A stretch of 37,003 bases of DNA from Promethearchaeota archaeon (GTDB taxonomy: Archaea; Asgardarchaeota; Lokiarchaeia; Sigyniarchaeales; SOKP01): NCBI GenBank assembly GCA_016930515.1, contig JAFGGO010000015.1, positions 1 through 37,003 of the forward strand, given 5' to 3'. The translations under genes and the position numbers were made by a program. The stretch's first letter is position 1. Each line of letters opens with the position of its first letter. A model generated the notes under the pieces. The model worked only from the letters and a program-made list of their open reading frames with translations. It was not told the origin of the DNA and searched no databases. Shown in pieces: positions 26,324 to 35,126 of this stretch.

Positions 26324-27775
26324 ATGAATTCTATTGAGCAAGTATTACGAATTGTGCTGGAACAAATAACACCCGCTCCCGAAGAAATCTATATCGTTAA
26401 CGAGATTGTTAATGTTCTTACAACCTTATTAAAACAATCCGCAAGCGAAATGGGTATACCTATTACTAATATCGAACCACAAGGCTCTACAGGGATCAAG
26501 CAAACTCATCTAAAAAACGATTTTGATATAGACATTTTTGTTGGATTGAATCATACATCGTATAAATTGAAGCATCCTGGTTTAAGCAAGAATAAGCAAA
26601 AAAAGGAATTTAAAAAAGATTTCTTAAATCTTTGCAACGATTGGATCTTGAAGTCCCTTTCACTGAAACAAATTCAAAATTCGAATATTTTATACGCAGA
26701 ACACCCCTATGTGAATGCAAGATTCGTTGATAAAGAAAAAAATCTCGATATCAAGCTCGATGTCGTGCTTTATTTCGACTTAACACTCGAATATATTAGA
26801 AAACATGGGCCCATAACCTCCGTTGATCGATCTCCGTGGCATGGGCGATTCGTAAGAGATAATCTATCAAGAGACCAAAAAAACGATGTAAGACTCCTAA
26901 AACAATTCTTCAAGAGCAATCATTGTTATGGAGATAAAAGTGCTCTTGGTAAGGGAGGCTTCATAGGATATAGTGCAGAATTGCTGATATACTATTACAA
27001 GAACATTATCAATGTTTTTAATTACTTTAAGGAGCTGAATTTAAAACCTTTAGACTATTTTAATAGAGATAAAACCGAGATCCGAGCAATACATCACTTT
27101 CAAAACGATTGTCTGATAATTATAGATCCCGTCGATAAGAACCGCAATGTTGCTTCAGCTATTTCAGAAAGAGCTTATAAATATTGTCGTCAAAGAATAA
27201 AAGAGTTTCTTAACTCTCCAAACGAAGATTTTTTTACGGTACAACCAATACCCGAAATTAAATCACTAGATCTTGCGAATTATTTCATTATTGAATGTAA
27301 AAATGTGGATAATAACATTCATTATACTATAAATAGGGATAAATTATACTCTTTAGCCGAAAGTCTGAAAAAAAACGGCGAAAAAGAATTTTCTCACGAG
27401 CAACGGTTTGGAGGAATAGAGTTTGAAGTGTACTTTGAAAGTGATATTGAGGAATACAACATTGTGATATATTGTGAGACACCAAAGATTTCATCTAAAT
27501 ACTTTAGAAGGGGACCTTTAATCCAAAATATATCTCATTCAATGAAATTCAAGCAAAAAAATCAAAATTATATCGAAAAGAATGGTTATTTATGGGTTGA
27601 AACCAAGAGAGATTTCGTAGAATTCCTCGCTTTTCTCAAGGATTTTGTTGAAATTCGTATTCCCAATAATTTAAAAATAACAAACATTGCAATTGGTGCT
27701 GCCGTTCAAACGAGATCTGGTAGGAGGGCATTGTACGCTTTAAAAAATTATGTACTGCCCTTTCTTAGTATTTAA
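26324..27775 (+). CDS. cca: Archaeal class I CCA-adding tRNA nucleotidyltransferase
   Basis: This enzyme builds and repairs the CCA end of tRNA. The class I nucleotidyltransferase core is visible as GSTGIKQ at 54-60 followed by the catalytic carboxylates in DFDIDIFV (D68, D70), with the third carboxylate in KLDVVLYFD. SPWHGRFV and GGFIGYSAELLI match the archaeal family's neck region. At 483 residues it is slightly longer than typical. The ATG at 26324 gives the usual N-terminal helix. The corrinoid protein gene follows within 10 bases and may be co-transcribed, though no functional link is known. Confidence 0.94.
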   Translation: MNSIEQVLRIVLEQITPAPEEIYIVNEIVNVLTTLLKQSASEMGIPITNIEPQGSTGIKQTHLKNDFDIDIFVGLNHTSYKLKHPGLSKNKQKKEFKKDFLNLCNDWILKSLSLKQIQNSNILYAEHPYVNARFVDKEKNLDIKLDVVLYFDLTLEYIRKHGPITSVDRSPWHGRFVRDNLSRDQKNDVRLLKQFFKSNHCYGDKSALGKGGFIGYSAELLIYYYKNIINVFNYFKELNLKPLDYFNRDKTEIRAIHHFQNDCLIIIDPVDKNRNVASAISERAYKYCRQRIKEFLNSPNEDFFTVQPIPEIKSLDLANYFIIECKNVDNNIHYTINRDKLYSLAESLKKNGEKEFSHEQRFGGIEFEVYFESDIEEYNIVIYCETPKISSKYFRRGPLIQNISHSMKFKQKNQNYIEKNGYLWVETKRDFVEFLAFLKDFVEIRIPNNLKITNIAIGAAVQTRSGRRALYALKNYVLPFLSI

Positions 27776-27785
27776 TATATTAATT

Positions 27786-28466
27786 ATGAAAAAAAATAAT
27801 AACGCAAATACGAATATCGTGAGTTTGGAAAGAATTAAATACATGATTATTGAATTAGAAGTAGATGAGATAAAAGATGCCATTCAAGAGATTCTTAACG
27901 CTCAAAAGATTGATCCTTTAGAAATAATAAAAATTATTTCTAGTGGAATGAAAGAAGTTGGTAGGAAATACGAACAAAAGGATTATTATCTTGCAGAGCT
28001 TATTCTTGCTGCTGAAACCGTTAAGAATGCCTTTGAAGTGATTAAACCTGTCATATCGAATGAACTTATCTCTAAAAGACCTGAAAAAGTAATACTTTGT
28101 ACGGTAAAGGGTGATCATCATGATATTGGAAAAAATCTAATTGGAACTCTGCTAAACATATCTGGATTTCAAGTTATTGATCTTGGAACGGATGTTGACG
28201 CTTCTTCGATAATTTCAACTATTCGAGAAACAAACGCGAGAATTGTTGCTCTCAGCACCCTACTTACGACAACAGCCCCTCAAATTGAGATTGTTCACCA
28301 TAACTTGATAGAAGCGGGTTTGAGGGATAAGGTTTCCCTCATAGTTGGGGGAGCGCCTCTGGATGCTCAACTTGCTATTCAATTTGGCGCAGATGCATAT
28401 GGAGAGAACGCCCTTGATGGAGTCAAGCAAATTATAAAATTATCTAAAGATATAACATCAAGCTAA
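27786..28466 (+). CDS. Methyltransferase-type corrinoid (B12-binding) protein
   Basis: Small corrinoid proteins carry a cobalt-bound methyl group between a substrate methyltransferase and an acceptor. The two-domain layout is clear: a helical cap at about 15-95, then a Rossmann B12 domain with the DxHxxG motif in KGDHHDIGKNL (D110, H112, G115) and GGAPLD near the C-terminus. It belongs with the MtbC/MttC/MtmC and MtaC group. The frame extends upstream to 27750 inside cca, but the ATG at 27786 gives the right length. No MttB-, MtbB- or MtaB-type methyltransferase, RamA or MtrH partner is nearby, so the donor and acceptor cannot be named. Confidence 0.93.
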   Translation: MKKNNNANTNIVSLERIKYMIIELEVDEIKDAIQEILNAQKIDPLEIIKIISSGMKEVGRKYEQKDYYLAELILAAETVKNAFEVIKPVISNELISKRPEKVILCTVKGDHHDIGKNLIGTLLNISGFQVIDLGTDVDASSIISTIRETNARIVALSTLLTTTAPQIEIVHHNLIEAGLRDKVSLIVGGAPLDAQLAIQFGADAYGENALDGVKQIIKLSKDITSS

Positions 28467-28766
28467 AAGTGAAAAAAGATGGATTAGTATAATGGATTCT
28501 TCTTCTTGATCTGTTCTAAGTAAAATATCGCTAAAAATAATAATATTATATTGATTTCTTCTAGATAATGTTTTTCGTTAGGGTTTTTAAAATTCATATT
28601 ACTATTTTGAAAAAACGCAAAAATCGCTCTTTAATGCTCTTATTCGTAAAATTTTTTAATTTTCTCGCATTTAATTCTTTCAATTTAGTCTCGAAATTAT
28701 GCAGTAAAACAACAATTATTTCTTAATTTTACGAGAATAAACAACTAAAATTGATAAGTGAACATT
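28467..28766. other. Intergenic region before fusA, no gene seen
   Basis: About 300 AT-rich bases between the corrinoid gene and EF-2. I see no credible coding frame or RNA fold. It holds T tracts that could end the cca-corrinoid transcript and presumably the EF-2 promoter, but no element stands out strongly. Confidence 0.5.
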
Positions 28767-31019
28767 ATGGTTAAAGTAAAAAACCCTGAAGAAATTCAAA
28801 ACTTGATAATAAAGGGTTCGTACGAAAAAAAAAGGATTTTTAGTATCGTAGCTCACATAGACCATGGTAAAACGACCGCTTCTGATTACCTCATGAGGAG
28901 GGCGGGTCTCATGCGAGAAGAAGACGCAGGACAGCTCCAAATGACCGATTCTGATGAGGAAGAACAGGAAAGAGGAATTACAATTTTTACTAGCGTCGTC
29001 CTATTGGCTTTTAACGATCCTAGAAAACCGAAAGACGAAGAACCGTATATATTTCAGATTAACGACACTCCCGGACACATATCGTTCACGGGAGAAGTAT
29101 CTCGAGCACTTCGAGGCAGTGACGGTGCCATTATATTGGTAGATGCTCTCGAAGGCATAATGACACAAACGGAAACGAATATTCGCTTGGCAGTAGGAGA
29201 AGAGTTATCCAAGCCCGTTCTATTCATTAATAAGGTCGATCGATTGATCGCAGAGCTCAAGCTTAAACCAGCTGATGTGTTCCAAAAAATCGACGCAATC
29301 ACTAAAGAAATTAACGACCTCATCAAAAAAATTAGACCAGAAGGATTTGATTGGGGTGTTGATTTTGCCAAGAATTCCGTGGCCATTGGTTCAGCAAAGC
29401 ATGGCTGGGGATTTACTTACGAGATCTTGTTAGAAAAGGGACTAAAGCCCCAAAATGTCTTCGAAAAATACGCTGAAGGAGACATCCAATGGTTAAGAGA
29501 CACCCTTCCTTTGGACGAAAGCTTGCTCAGAATGGTTGTCGATCACCTTCCAGACCCTATCAGTGCGGCAAAATACAGGATTCCACACATCTGGAGCGGT
29601 GATCTTAATTCCGAATTAGGTCAAGCCTTACAAAAAAGCGATCCAAACGGTCCATTGTACGGAATGATTACAAAAATTTTCTTGGATCCCAAGAAAAACT
29701 ACCAAGCAACGCTCATTGGTCGTGTCTTTTCAGGTACTTTCGACCAAACAGATTCTATTTACCTTATTGGAAGTAGGAATACTAATCGAGTCAAACGCTT
29801 GGGCGTCATGGAAATAACGGATATATTAGATGTTCCTAAAGTACCCGCTGGGAATTTATTTGCCATGTTTGGATTTATTTGCCCATCAGGTGAAACCTTC
29901 ATGAACGCAGAGGATCTGCCGAAGAACAAAGAAGAACAGAAAAAGATACCCTCATTTGAAACCATACAATACGCTTGCGAGCCTGTAGTGTCTCGTAGCA
30001 TTAAATCGAAAGATCCTCACGATATTGACAAGCTCACGGAAGTAGTAAGTAAATGGCTCCAGGCAGATCCCACGGCGGAATACCGAATGGATAAAGAATC
30101 TGGAGAATTCATCTTAAGTGGTATTGATCCTTTACAAATTGAAATCCTCACCAAGCGTATTAATAACCAAGTTGAAATCGTTATAGGAGAACCAATTATC
30201 GTTTATAGGGAAAAAATCACGAAAAAAAGCAAGGATTATCATACCAAATCTGCCAACACTCATAATCGAATCTTGTTATTTATGGAACCTTTAGACGAAC
30301 AGACAGAGAAATTAATTGAATCAGGCAGGATTCACGATCTACAGGACGAAAAAGAGCGAGCAACCATTCTTAGAGACGAATTAGGGTGGGACGCAAAAGA
30401 GGCTCGTCGTATTGTCGATGTATATCAAGGGAGCTTGCTAGTAAACGGAACTTCTGGTTTGCAAAGGTTCGACAAGGTAAAATCCTATTTAGTGGCGTCA
30501 TTTAGAGATTGGCTTGGTCAATGCATTCTTGCTAAAGAACCCGCTGCTGGTATGAAAATAACCTTTACTGACATGACCATCCACGAGGATACGAGACATA
30601 CGGGATATGGTCAGATTGCTGGAATGGTCTGGTCGGCAATGTCGTTAGCAATGCTCGACGCAGGACCTCATTTATATGAACCCATACAGAAAATTGATAT
30701 TAAAACTCCAGAAGGAACCGAAGGTAGCGTCAGCGGAATTATCAACAAGCGACGGGGAAGAATTTCCAACGTCATTCCTGAAGGAGAATACGTGCGAGTT
30801 CAAGGACAAATTCCTGCCGCAGAAACTATTGGTATCGCTGACGAAATTCGAGGTGCTACTCAAGGACGAGCGTTCTTTGGATACGAATTCTCAGGATTCG
30901 AAAGAGTACCGGGAAGCTTGGAAGAAAAACTCATTTTAGAAATTCGTAAGCGTAAAGGAATGCCCGAAGAATTGCCTTCAGGAAAGTCCTGGGATAGATT
31001 TATCTACAAAAGAACCTAA
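28767..31019 (+). CDS. fusA: Translation elongation factor 2 with atypical diphthamide loop
   Basis: EF-2 drives translocation on the ribosome. The GTPase domain has AHIDHGKTT, switch I ending QERGITIFTS, DTPGHISF and NKVD, and domains II to V are complete (ending GRAFFGYEFSGFERVP). At 750 residues it is a little longer than most archaeal EF-2. The domain IV tip reads HEDTRHTGYGQ, where archaea and eukaryotes normally have a form of HxDAIHRGGGQ. The modified histidine (H611) is kept, but the flanking isoleucine, arginine and second glycine are changed. This suggests a paralogue or a lineage without diphthamide. The ATG at 28767 is preferred over an in-frame GTG at 28758. Confidence 0.96.
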   Translation: MVKVKNPEEIQNLIIKGSYEKKRIFSIVAHIDHGKTTASDYLMRRAGLMREEDAGQLQMTDSDEEEQERGITIFTSVVLLAFNDPRKPKDEEPYIFQINDTPGHISFTGEVSRALRGSDGAIILVDALEGIMTQTETNIRLAVGEELSKPVLFINKVDRLIAELKLKPADVFQKIDAITKEINDLIKKIRPEGFDWGVDFAKNSVAIGSAKHGWGFTYEILLEKGLKPQNVFEKYAEGDIQWLRDTLPLDESLLRMVVDHLPDPISAAKYRIPHIWSGDLNSELGQALQKSDPNGPLYGMITKIFLDPKKNYQATLIGRVFSGTFDQTDSIYLIGSRNTNRVKRLGVMEITDILDVPKVPAGNLFAMFGFICPSGETFMNAEDLPKNKEEQKKIPSFETIQYACEPVVSRSIKSKDPHDIDKLTEVVSKWLQADPTAEYRMDKESGEFILSGIDPLQIEILTKRINNQVEIVIGEPIIVYREKITKKSKDYHTKSANTHNRILLFMEPLDEQTEKLIESGRIHDLQDEKERATILRDELGWDAKEARRIVDVYQGSLLVNGTSGLQRFDKVKSYLVASFRDWLGQCILAKEPAAGMKITFTDMTIHEDTRHTGYGQIAGMVWSAMSLAMLDAGPHLYEPIQKIDIKTPEGTEGSVSGIINKRRGRISNVIPEGEYVRVQGQIPAAETIGIADEIRGATQGRAFFGYEFSGFERVPGSLEEKLILEIRKRKGMPEELPSGKSWDRFIYKRT

Positions 31020-31026
31020 ATCATTA

Positions 31027-31060
31027 ATTTATTTTTTTTATTTTTTCTTTTTATTTTATC
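31027..31060 (+). terminator. T-rich terminator after fusA
   Basis: Dense T tracts (eight, six and five T) begin seven bases after the EF-2 stop. A second T tract near 31073-31080 may act as backup, or serve the convergent HAD gene on the other strand as an A tract. Confidence 0.5.
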
Positions 31061-31133
31061 AATTTATGATCTGTTTTTTTAAAGTAAATTAATAAAGAAA
31101 ATATAAAAAAAAGTAGTGAAAGCCCCTTATTAT

Positions 31134-31844
31134 TTAGATATTAAAAACTGTTTTGAGTTCTTTCGGTTCGTCAATTAAAACATCAGGATTGAGTTCTACC
31201 AAAGCGTTCTTTTTAGCTAACCCGGTTGCAACCGATACTACTTTCACATTTGCCGCTTTACCCGCAAGGATGTCAGATGTCATATCACCAATGAAAACTG
31301 CGTTATTATTTTTTACATTCCATTTATTAAGTATCTTGAGAATACCTTCTGGACTGGGTTTATTTTCGTTAACATCGTTAAATCCGATGATTACATCGAA
31401 ATACTTGCTAATATTATATTTATCAAGTATCTCTTCTGCGTATGTGCTCTTATTATTCGTTAAAACGGCTAGCTTAACCTTTTTAGACAAGCTTGATAAT
31501 AATCCATCGATCCCTTCGAATAATTTCGCACTTTTTCGGTATTCGTTGAATTGATTGAATAAAAACACTACTATCCTCATTTTTTTAAAATAACTCAACC
31601 CTTTAAAAAATGAAGCGTCCTTTAGTAAGGTGTAAGAATTTAAAATTATTTGAGGAAGCGGGTAATTTTGTACGTCTTCTAAGAGGTGAGCAACTTCTTG
31701 GAGGGCGTTATCGAGGTCAACTTTCATCTTGTATTTTTCGACACCATCTTGAACTGCTTTTCGAATTGAAGGTCCCACATCGTATATCACGCCATCTAGA
31801 TCAAATATGATGCCTTTGATTGTGCTCAAATCAATTGTTCCCAT
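31134..31844 (-). CDS. HAD-family phosphatase (phosphoglycolate phosphatase-like)
   Basis: A 236-residue HAD hydrolase. Motif I is FDLDGVI with the nucleophile D15 and acid D17, motif II is LTNNKS, motif III is the lysine in ENKPSPEG, and motif IV is FIGDMTSDILAG. The helical cap between motifs I and II is of the small C1 type seen in phosphoglycolate phosphatase and beta-phosphoglucomutase. The exact substrate is not predictable. It is convergent with EF-2 and divergent from the L7Ae gene. The ATG at 31844 gives the expected ten-residue lead into motif I. Confidence 0.88.
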   Translation of the reverse strand: MGTIDLSTIKGIIFDLDGVIYDVGPSIRKAVQDGVEKYKMKVDLDNALQEVAHLLEDVQNYPLPQIILNSYTLLKDASFFKGLSYFKKMRIVVFLFNQFNEYRKSAKLFEGIDGLLSSLSKKVKLAVLTNNKSTYAEEILDKYNISKYFDVIIGFNDVNENKPSPEGILKILNKWNVKNNNAVFIGDMTSDILAGKAANVKVVSVATGLAKKNALVELNPDVLIDEPKELKTVFNI

Positions 31845-32022
31845 GATGAGTTGAATAAATGATTAAATTAATTTTAATTTAATCAATTCGCAGGAATTTT
31901 TTAATCCCTTTTTCCTTAAACCTCCGAGCTAAATCGGAAATTTTATTTAATATCCTACACTACAGTACTCATAAAAATCAATGATTTATGATAATATACT
32001 TGATATATTGGAATGAGAAAAC

Positions 32023-32394
32023 ATGAGTTATGTAAAATTTAAAATACCAGAAAACTTGCAATCGGCAATAAAAAACGCCGTTCAGACGATAGCAGAAGCG
32101 AAAGATAGCAAGATACGAAAAGGAATGAACGAAGTTACCAAGTCAATAGAACGTGGAACTTCCAAACTCGTAATTATGGCAGAAGATGTGAGTCCTCCCG
32201 AAATATTATTTCACATCCCATTATTGTGCGAAGAGAAAAAAATTCCTTATGCTTATGTCGCTACGCGTAAAGAAGTTGGAAATATAGCAAAGATTAATGT
32301 AAGCGCGAGCGCGATTTCCATCGATAGTGTAGGTTCAGGAAACGATAACATTCTCAAGGATATCGTCAAGAAAGTTAATGAGTTGAAAAAATAG
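32023..32394 (+). CDS. rpl7ae: Ribosomal protein L7Ae
   Basis: L7Ae binds kink-turns in 23S rRNA and, in archaea, in C/D and H/ACA guide RNAs and RNase P RNA. The 123-residue length is typical. Family motifs are RKGMNEVTKSIERGTSKLVI and AEDVSPPEILFHIPLLCEE, followed by YAYVATRKEVG. It forms an operon with S28e, which begins 16 bases later. The ATG at 32023 is preceded by GGAATGAG. Confidence 0.97.
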   Translation: MSYVKFKIPENLQSAIKNAVQTIAEAKDSKIRKGMNEVTKSIERGTSKLVIMAEDVSPPEILFHIPLLCEEKKIPYAYVATRKEVGNIAKINVSASAISIDSVGSGNDNILKDIVKKVNELKK

Positions 32395-32399
32395 ACCTT

Positions 32400-32404
32400 G
32401 GTGA
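32400..32404 (+). promoter_or_regulatory. Shine-Dalgarno supporting a TTG start for S28e
   Basis: GGTGA lies six bases before the TTG at 32411. An in-frame stop (TGA at 32402) overlaps it, so no earlier start is possible. Confidence 0.55.
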
Positions 32405-32410
32405 AAGTGT

Positions 32411-32665
32411 TTGGTTAAATTAGACAAGTCAAAAGGGGATGGTGGTTCTTCAGATGACGATCAATCCATCCCCGCACAAGTCATCCAAATAGTTGGACGA
32501 ACTGGACTCACGGGAGAGATCTCTCAAATAAAGGTAAGACTTCTTGAAGGAAGAGATAAAAATCGTATTCTTACTCGAAATGTGAAAGGTCCCATACGTG
32601 TAGATGATGTTATCATTCTCAGAGAAGTCGAACGGGAAGCAAGAAAATTAAGGAAAAAAAGATAG
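32411..32665 (+). CDS. rps28e: Ribosomal protein S28e
   Basis: A small-subunit protein shared by archaea and eukaryotes. The family core is clear: [20 protein letters not shown], then [23 protein letters not shown]. The start is an unusual TTG (MVKLDKSK), forced by an upstream in-frame stop and supported by a GGTGA. The N-terminus carries a short acidic insertion ([11 protein letters not shown]) that makes it slightly longer than the usual 70 residues. In many archaea L24e and ndk follow; here neither does. Confidence 0.96.
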   Translation: MVKLDKSKGDGGSSDDDQSIPAQVIQIVGRTGLTGEISQIKVRLLEGRDKNRILTRNVKGPIRVDDVIILREVEREARKLRKKR

Positions 32666-32765
32666 ATAGAATTTTTTATATTCATTTTAAATTTATGGGT
32701 TAACCTCTAGTTGTCTGTTTAGAGGGTTTTAATTCTAATTTTTTCAAAAAATAAAAAAAAGATTA

Positions 32766-33023
32766 TTATTCATTCTCAATTTTTTCCTTGAGAATTAAAT
32801 CAATAAAATCTAAAGTTTCAAATTCCTTTGCTAAAAATTCTTTTAAAGCGATTCTGATAGCTTCAGATCTGCTAGGAATCAGCTTGAGTGAAATTAACTT
32901 TTGTATGATGTCATCGTATTGGTTTGGAATGTTGATGGTAATATTTTTCATGGGTTCTTTTAATTCTTCATCCGAATCGTTGAATCGATGTTTTCTTCCA
33001 TATTCTTCTAAGAAATGTGCCAT
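32766..33023 (-). CDS. Ribbon-helix-helix DNA-binding protein (CopG/NikR-like N-domain)
   Basis: An 85-residue protein with a ribbon-helix-helix fold at about 27-68: the DNA-contacting strand KNITINIPNQ, helix A, the turn SRSEAIR, and helix B. Residues 1-25 are charged and precede the fold, which is unusual for the family. It is alone, with no toxin gene next to it and no metal- or ligand-binding domain. The start is supported by AAGGAGA at 33031-33037, seven bases from the ATG. It is likely a dimeric transcription regulator; the target is unknown, though autoregulation through the palindrome at 33146 is possible. Confidence 0.85.
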   Translation of the reverse strand: MAHFLEEYGRKHRFNDSDEELKEPMKNITINIPNQYDDIIQKLISLKLIPSRSEAIRIALKEFLAKEFETLDFIDLILKEKIENE

Positions 33024-33335
33024 TGTAACATCTCCTTTGTTTTTTAGATAAAAATTATTGTTAATTGATTTGAATAAACTTAAGTAAAATAGCCGGTATG
33101 TTATATTCCCTATACTATTTCCGCTTTTCCTTTATATTACTATTTAGTAATTACTCTTTTATAAAATTATGCCCTATTTAAAGCGCTTATATAATGTAGT
33201 CCATATCAGATGCAAGATTTTCAGTTTGGAAACAAGAATTTAATAAGCAACTAAACAGTTAGCAATCATTATTTGAAAATTGATGAACAGAAATTTATAT
33301 GCAATTCAATGGGGATTAGAATATCAGATGAGCGT
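33024..33335. other. Intergenic region between bud32 and the RHH gene
   Basis: 312 bases with no credible gene. It contains the Shine-Dalgarno of the RHH gene (33031-33037), a 10-base palindrome at 33146-33155, and a plus-strand TATA-like element, AAAGCGCTTATATAAT (33179-33194), that faces bud32. Nothing on the plus strand downstream looks coding, so an antisense or small RNA is possible but unproven. Confidence 0.4.
33146..33155. promoter_or_regulatory. Perfect 10-base palindrome, possible RHH operator
   Basis: AGTAATTACT is its own reverse complement. It lies about 120 bases upstream of the RHH gene start, near an AT-rich minus-strand promoter-like region. RHH proteins bind short palindromes, which makes autoregulation plausible. 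Confidence 0.3.
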
Positions 33336-34013
33336 TTACATTCTATCCTTTTTTTTTACATATCTACCACGCGTTTCAATAACAGATATATTTTTAATGA
33401 TTTCTTTAGCGTTGTTAGGGCTATTTAATTCGTATTCAGCATTATATCCATCTAAAAACGCTTGAAAGCATGTCTTTTGTAGGTTACCGTGAGATGATTG
33501 CAAGACTCTTTTGAAAAGGTGTAAATCAACGCTTTTATCTTCGATAGAATCGGAGTATTCATGTAAGCCAAAGTCAATGAGAAAAATTTCTTCATCTGGT
33601 GTCACTATAATATTTGAAGTCGTTATATCGCCGTGTATATGACCGTTATAGTGGAGTTTTGCTATAAAAACACCAATTATATTGAAATATTCCTTAAGTT
33701 TCTCTTTTTGAAGCGAATTCATTAATTCCTTCATTTTCTTTCCTGGAATGTATTTCATTACAATCGTTGATGTGATCGGATCTATATCGTATACTTGAGG
33801 GCAATTAACTCCATAATTTTTTACTTTAATGAGTGCCTTAGCCTCGCTAAATGTTCTTTTAGTTCTTATAAAGGTATCTAATTGTTCTATCCGATAATTT
33901 TTTGCAACTCGTTCCTTAAAAATGACATCCTTACCAAACCACTTTCCCTTAAATAGCGTGGCCTCAGCTCCCTTTTGAACGATCTCTCCCTTAACTATAT
34001 TTTCCTTTACCAT
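33336..34013 (-). CDS. bud32: KEOPS kinase/ATPase Bud32
   Basis: Bud32 is the atypical kinase of the KEOPS complex, which makes t6A37 in ANN-decoding tRNAs. Features are the glycine-poor nucleotide loop KGAEATLFKG, the lysine in VIFKERV (K33), the catalytic loop HGDITTSN (127-134), DFGLH (147-151) and the C-terminal RGRYVKKK tail. At 225 residues the length is normal. It follows kae1 with one base between stop and start, and GGAGGG at 34023-34028 lies within the kae1 end, indicating translational coupling. Some archaea fuse the two; here they are separate. Confidence 0.96.
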   Translation of the reverse strand: MVKENIVKGEIVQKGAEATLFKGKWFGKDVIFKERVAKNYRIEQLDTFIRTKRTFSEAKALIKVKNYGVNCPQVYDIDPITSTIVMKYIPGKKMKELMNSLQKEKLKEYFNIIGVFIAKLHYNGHIHGDITTSNIIVTPDEEIFLIDFGLHEYSDSIEDKSVDLHLFKRVLQSSHGNLQKTCFQAFLDGYNAEYELNSPNNAKEIIKNISVIETRGRYVKKKDRM

Positions 34014-34014
34014 G

Positions 34015-35031
34015 TTAATGATCCCTCCAAGGAATGCTGATTTTATCCATTCGTTCTTTCGGTTGTATCGAAGTCTCTGAAATGTCGTGAGAACCCATTG
34101 TTAAATACCTGAGTATCCCCGTCCACCCAATCATCACGCCATTATCTCCGGCGAACTTCAAGGGAACGACCTCGAATCTAGCAGCGTGCTCCTTGCTAAT
34201 GTATCGAATCATGTCTTGAAGCCTACGATTAGCCGCTACTCCTCCGGTTAAAAGAACTTCCGTTTTTCCAGTATGTGCAAGCGCTCGCTCGGTAACTTCT
34301 GTTAACATGGAAAAAGCTGTTTCTTGGAGGGAATAGGCTACATCGCTCAATGTATATTTAATTCCGAAATCCTTTGATTCTATCATTCGTTTTGCCGCAG
34401 TAAAAAGTCCAGAAAAAGATAAGTCCATTCCTTTTACAACATATGGTAGTTGAATGTATTGTTTAGCTTCAAGAGCGATGTTCTCGATTTTCGGGCCTCC
34501 AGGATGGGCCAGATTGACGAATCGAGCAAAAGAATCGATCATGTTTCCAATTGGCAAGTCTAATGTTTCACCAAAAATTTGATATCGATTCGACTCAAAA
34601 GCACTCACTATGGTATTTCCTCCCGAAACATATAATGTGAGCGGATCTTCAACATTACACATTAACCTGCCGATTTCAATATGAGCAACGCAATGATTCA
34701 CGCCAACAATTGGAATGTTAAGAAGTTGGCTGAGCATTCGAGATACTAAAGCACCAATCTTTAACACGGGTGCTAGCCCTGGACTCTGACTAAAAGCAAT
34801 AAGATCAATTTCTTTCATTGAACAACCTGCTTCTGATAAAGCCTTACGAACGATTTTCATGAAATTAGCAAGGTGCTGTTCTCGAACTTGTACAGGGTGT
34901 AATCCGCCCTTATCGGGAACGAACATGTCGTTTATTCTACTATAAACATTTCCTTTAAAATCTAATATTCCAACTCCAAATGTATGGGCAGTGCTTTCGA
35001 TTCCAAGACAAATTTTATTATTGAATTTCAT
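34015..35031 (-). CDS. kae1: KEOPS catalytic subunit Kae1 (tRNA t6A synthesis)
   Basis: Kae1 transfers the threonylcarbamoyl group to A37 of tRNA. It is an ASKHA-fold protein with the metal-binding HxxxH in GVNHCVAHIE (H113, H117 from this start), the SQSPGLAPVLKIG loop, YVSGGNT, and the DLPIGNMIDSFAR and GGVAANRRL segments. The frame extends to an ATG at 35058, but the ATG at 35031 is preferred because GAGGA lies seven bases upstream and the family N-terminus (CLGIESTA) then starts seven residues in. It is co-transcribed with bud32. The other subunits Pcc1 and Cgi121 are not evident nearby. Confidence 0.97.
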   Translation of the reverse strand: MKFNNKICLGIESTAHTFGVGILDFKGNVYSRINDMFVPDKGGLHPVQVREQHLANFMKIVRKALSEAGCSMKEIDLIAFSQSPGLAPVLKIGALVSRMLSQLLNIPIVGVNHCVAHIEIGRLMCNVEDPLTLYVSGGNTIVSAFESNRYQIFGETLDLPIGNMIDSFARFVNLAHPGGPKIENIALEAKQYIQLPYVVKGMDLSFSGLFTAAKRMIESKDFGIKYTLSDVAYSLQETAFSMLTEVTERALAHTGKTEVLLTGGVAANRRLQDMIRYISKEHAARFEVVPLKFAGDNGVMIGWTGILRYLTMGSHDISETSIQPKERMDKISIPWRDH

Positions 35032-35126
35032 GTAAAAGTCCTCAGCGTGGCCATCCATATTAGATGGAATTTAAAGAAATAAAAATTAGAAGGGTAAAAG
35101 TCGTTTTATTGTTAAAAATTAATAGT

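Noticed and set aside
32766..33023. Toxin-antitoxin system around the RHH protein
   Set aside because: The neighbours are S28e and bud32. No small toxin-like gene (PIN, RelE, MazF type) overlaps or adjoins it.
33280..33465. 61-codon plus-strand frame downstream of a TATA-like element
   Set aside because: Most of it is antisense to the Bud32 C-terminus and the composition does not look like a protein. The promoter-like element is kept as a separate observation.
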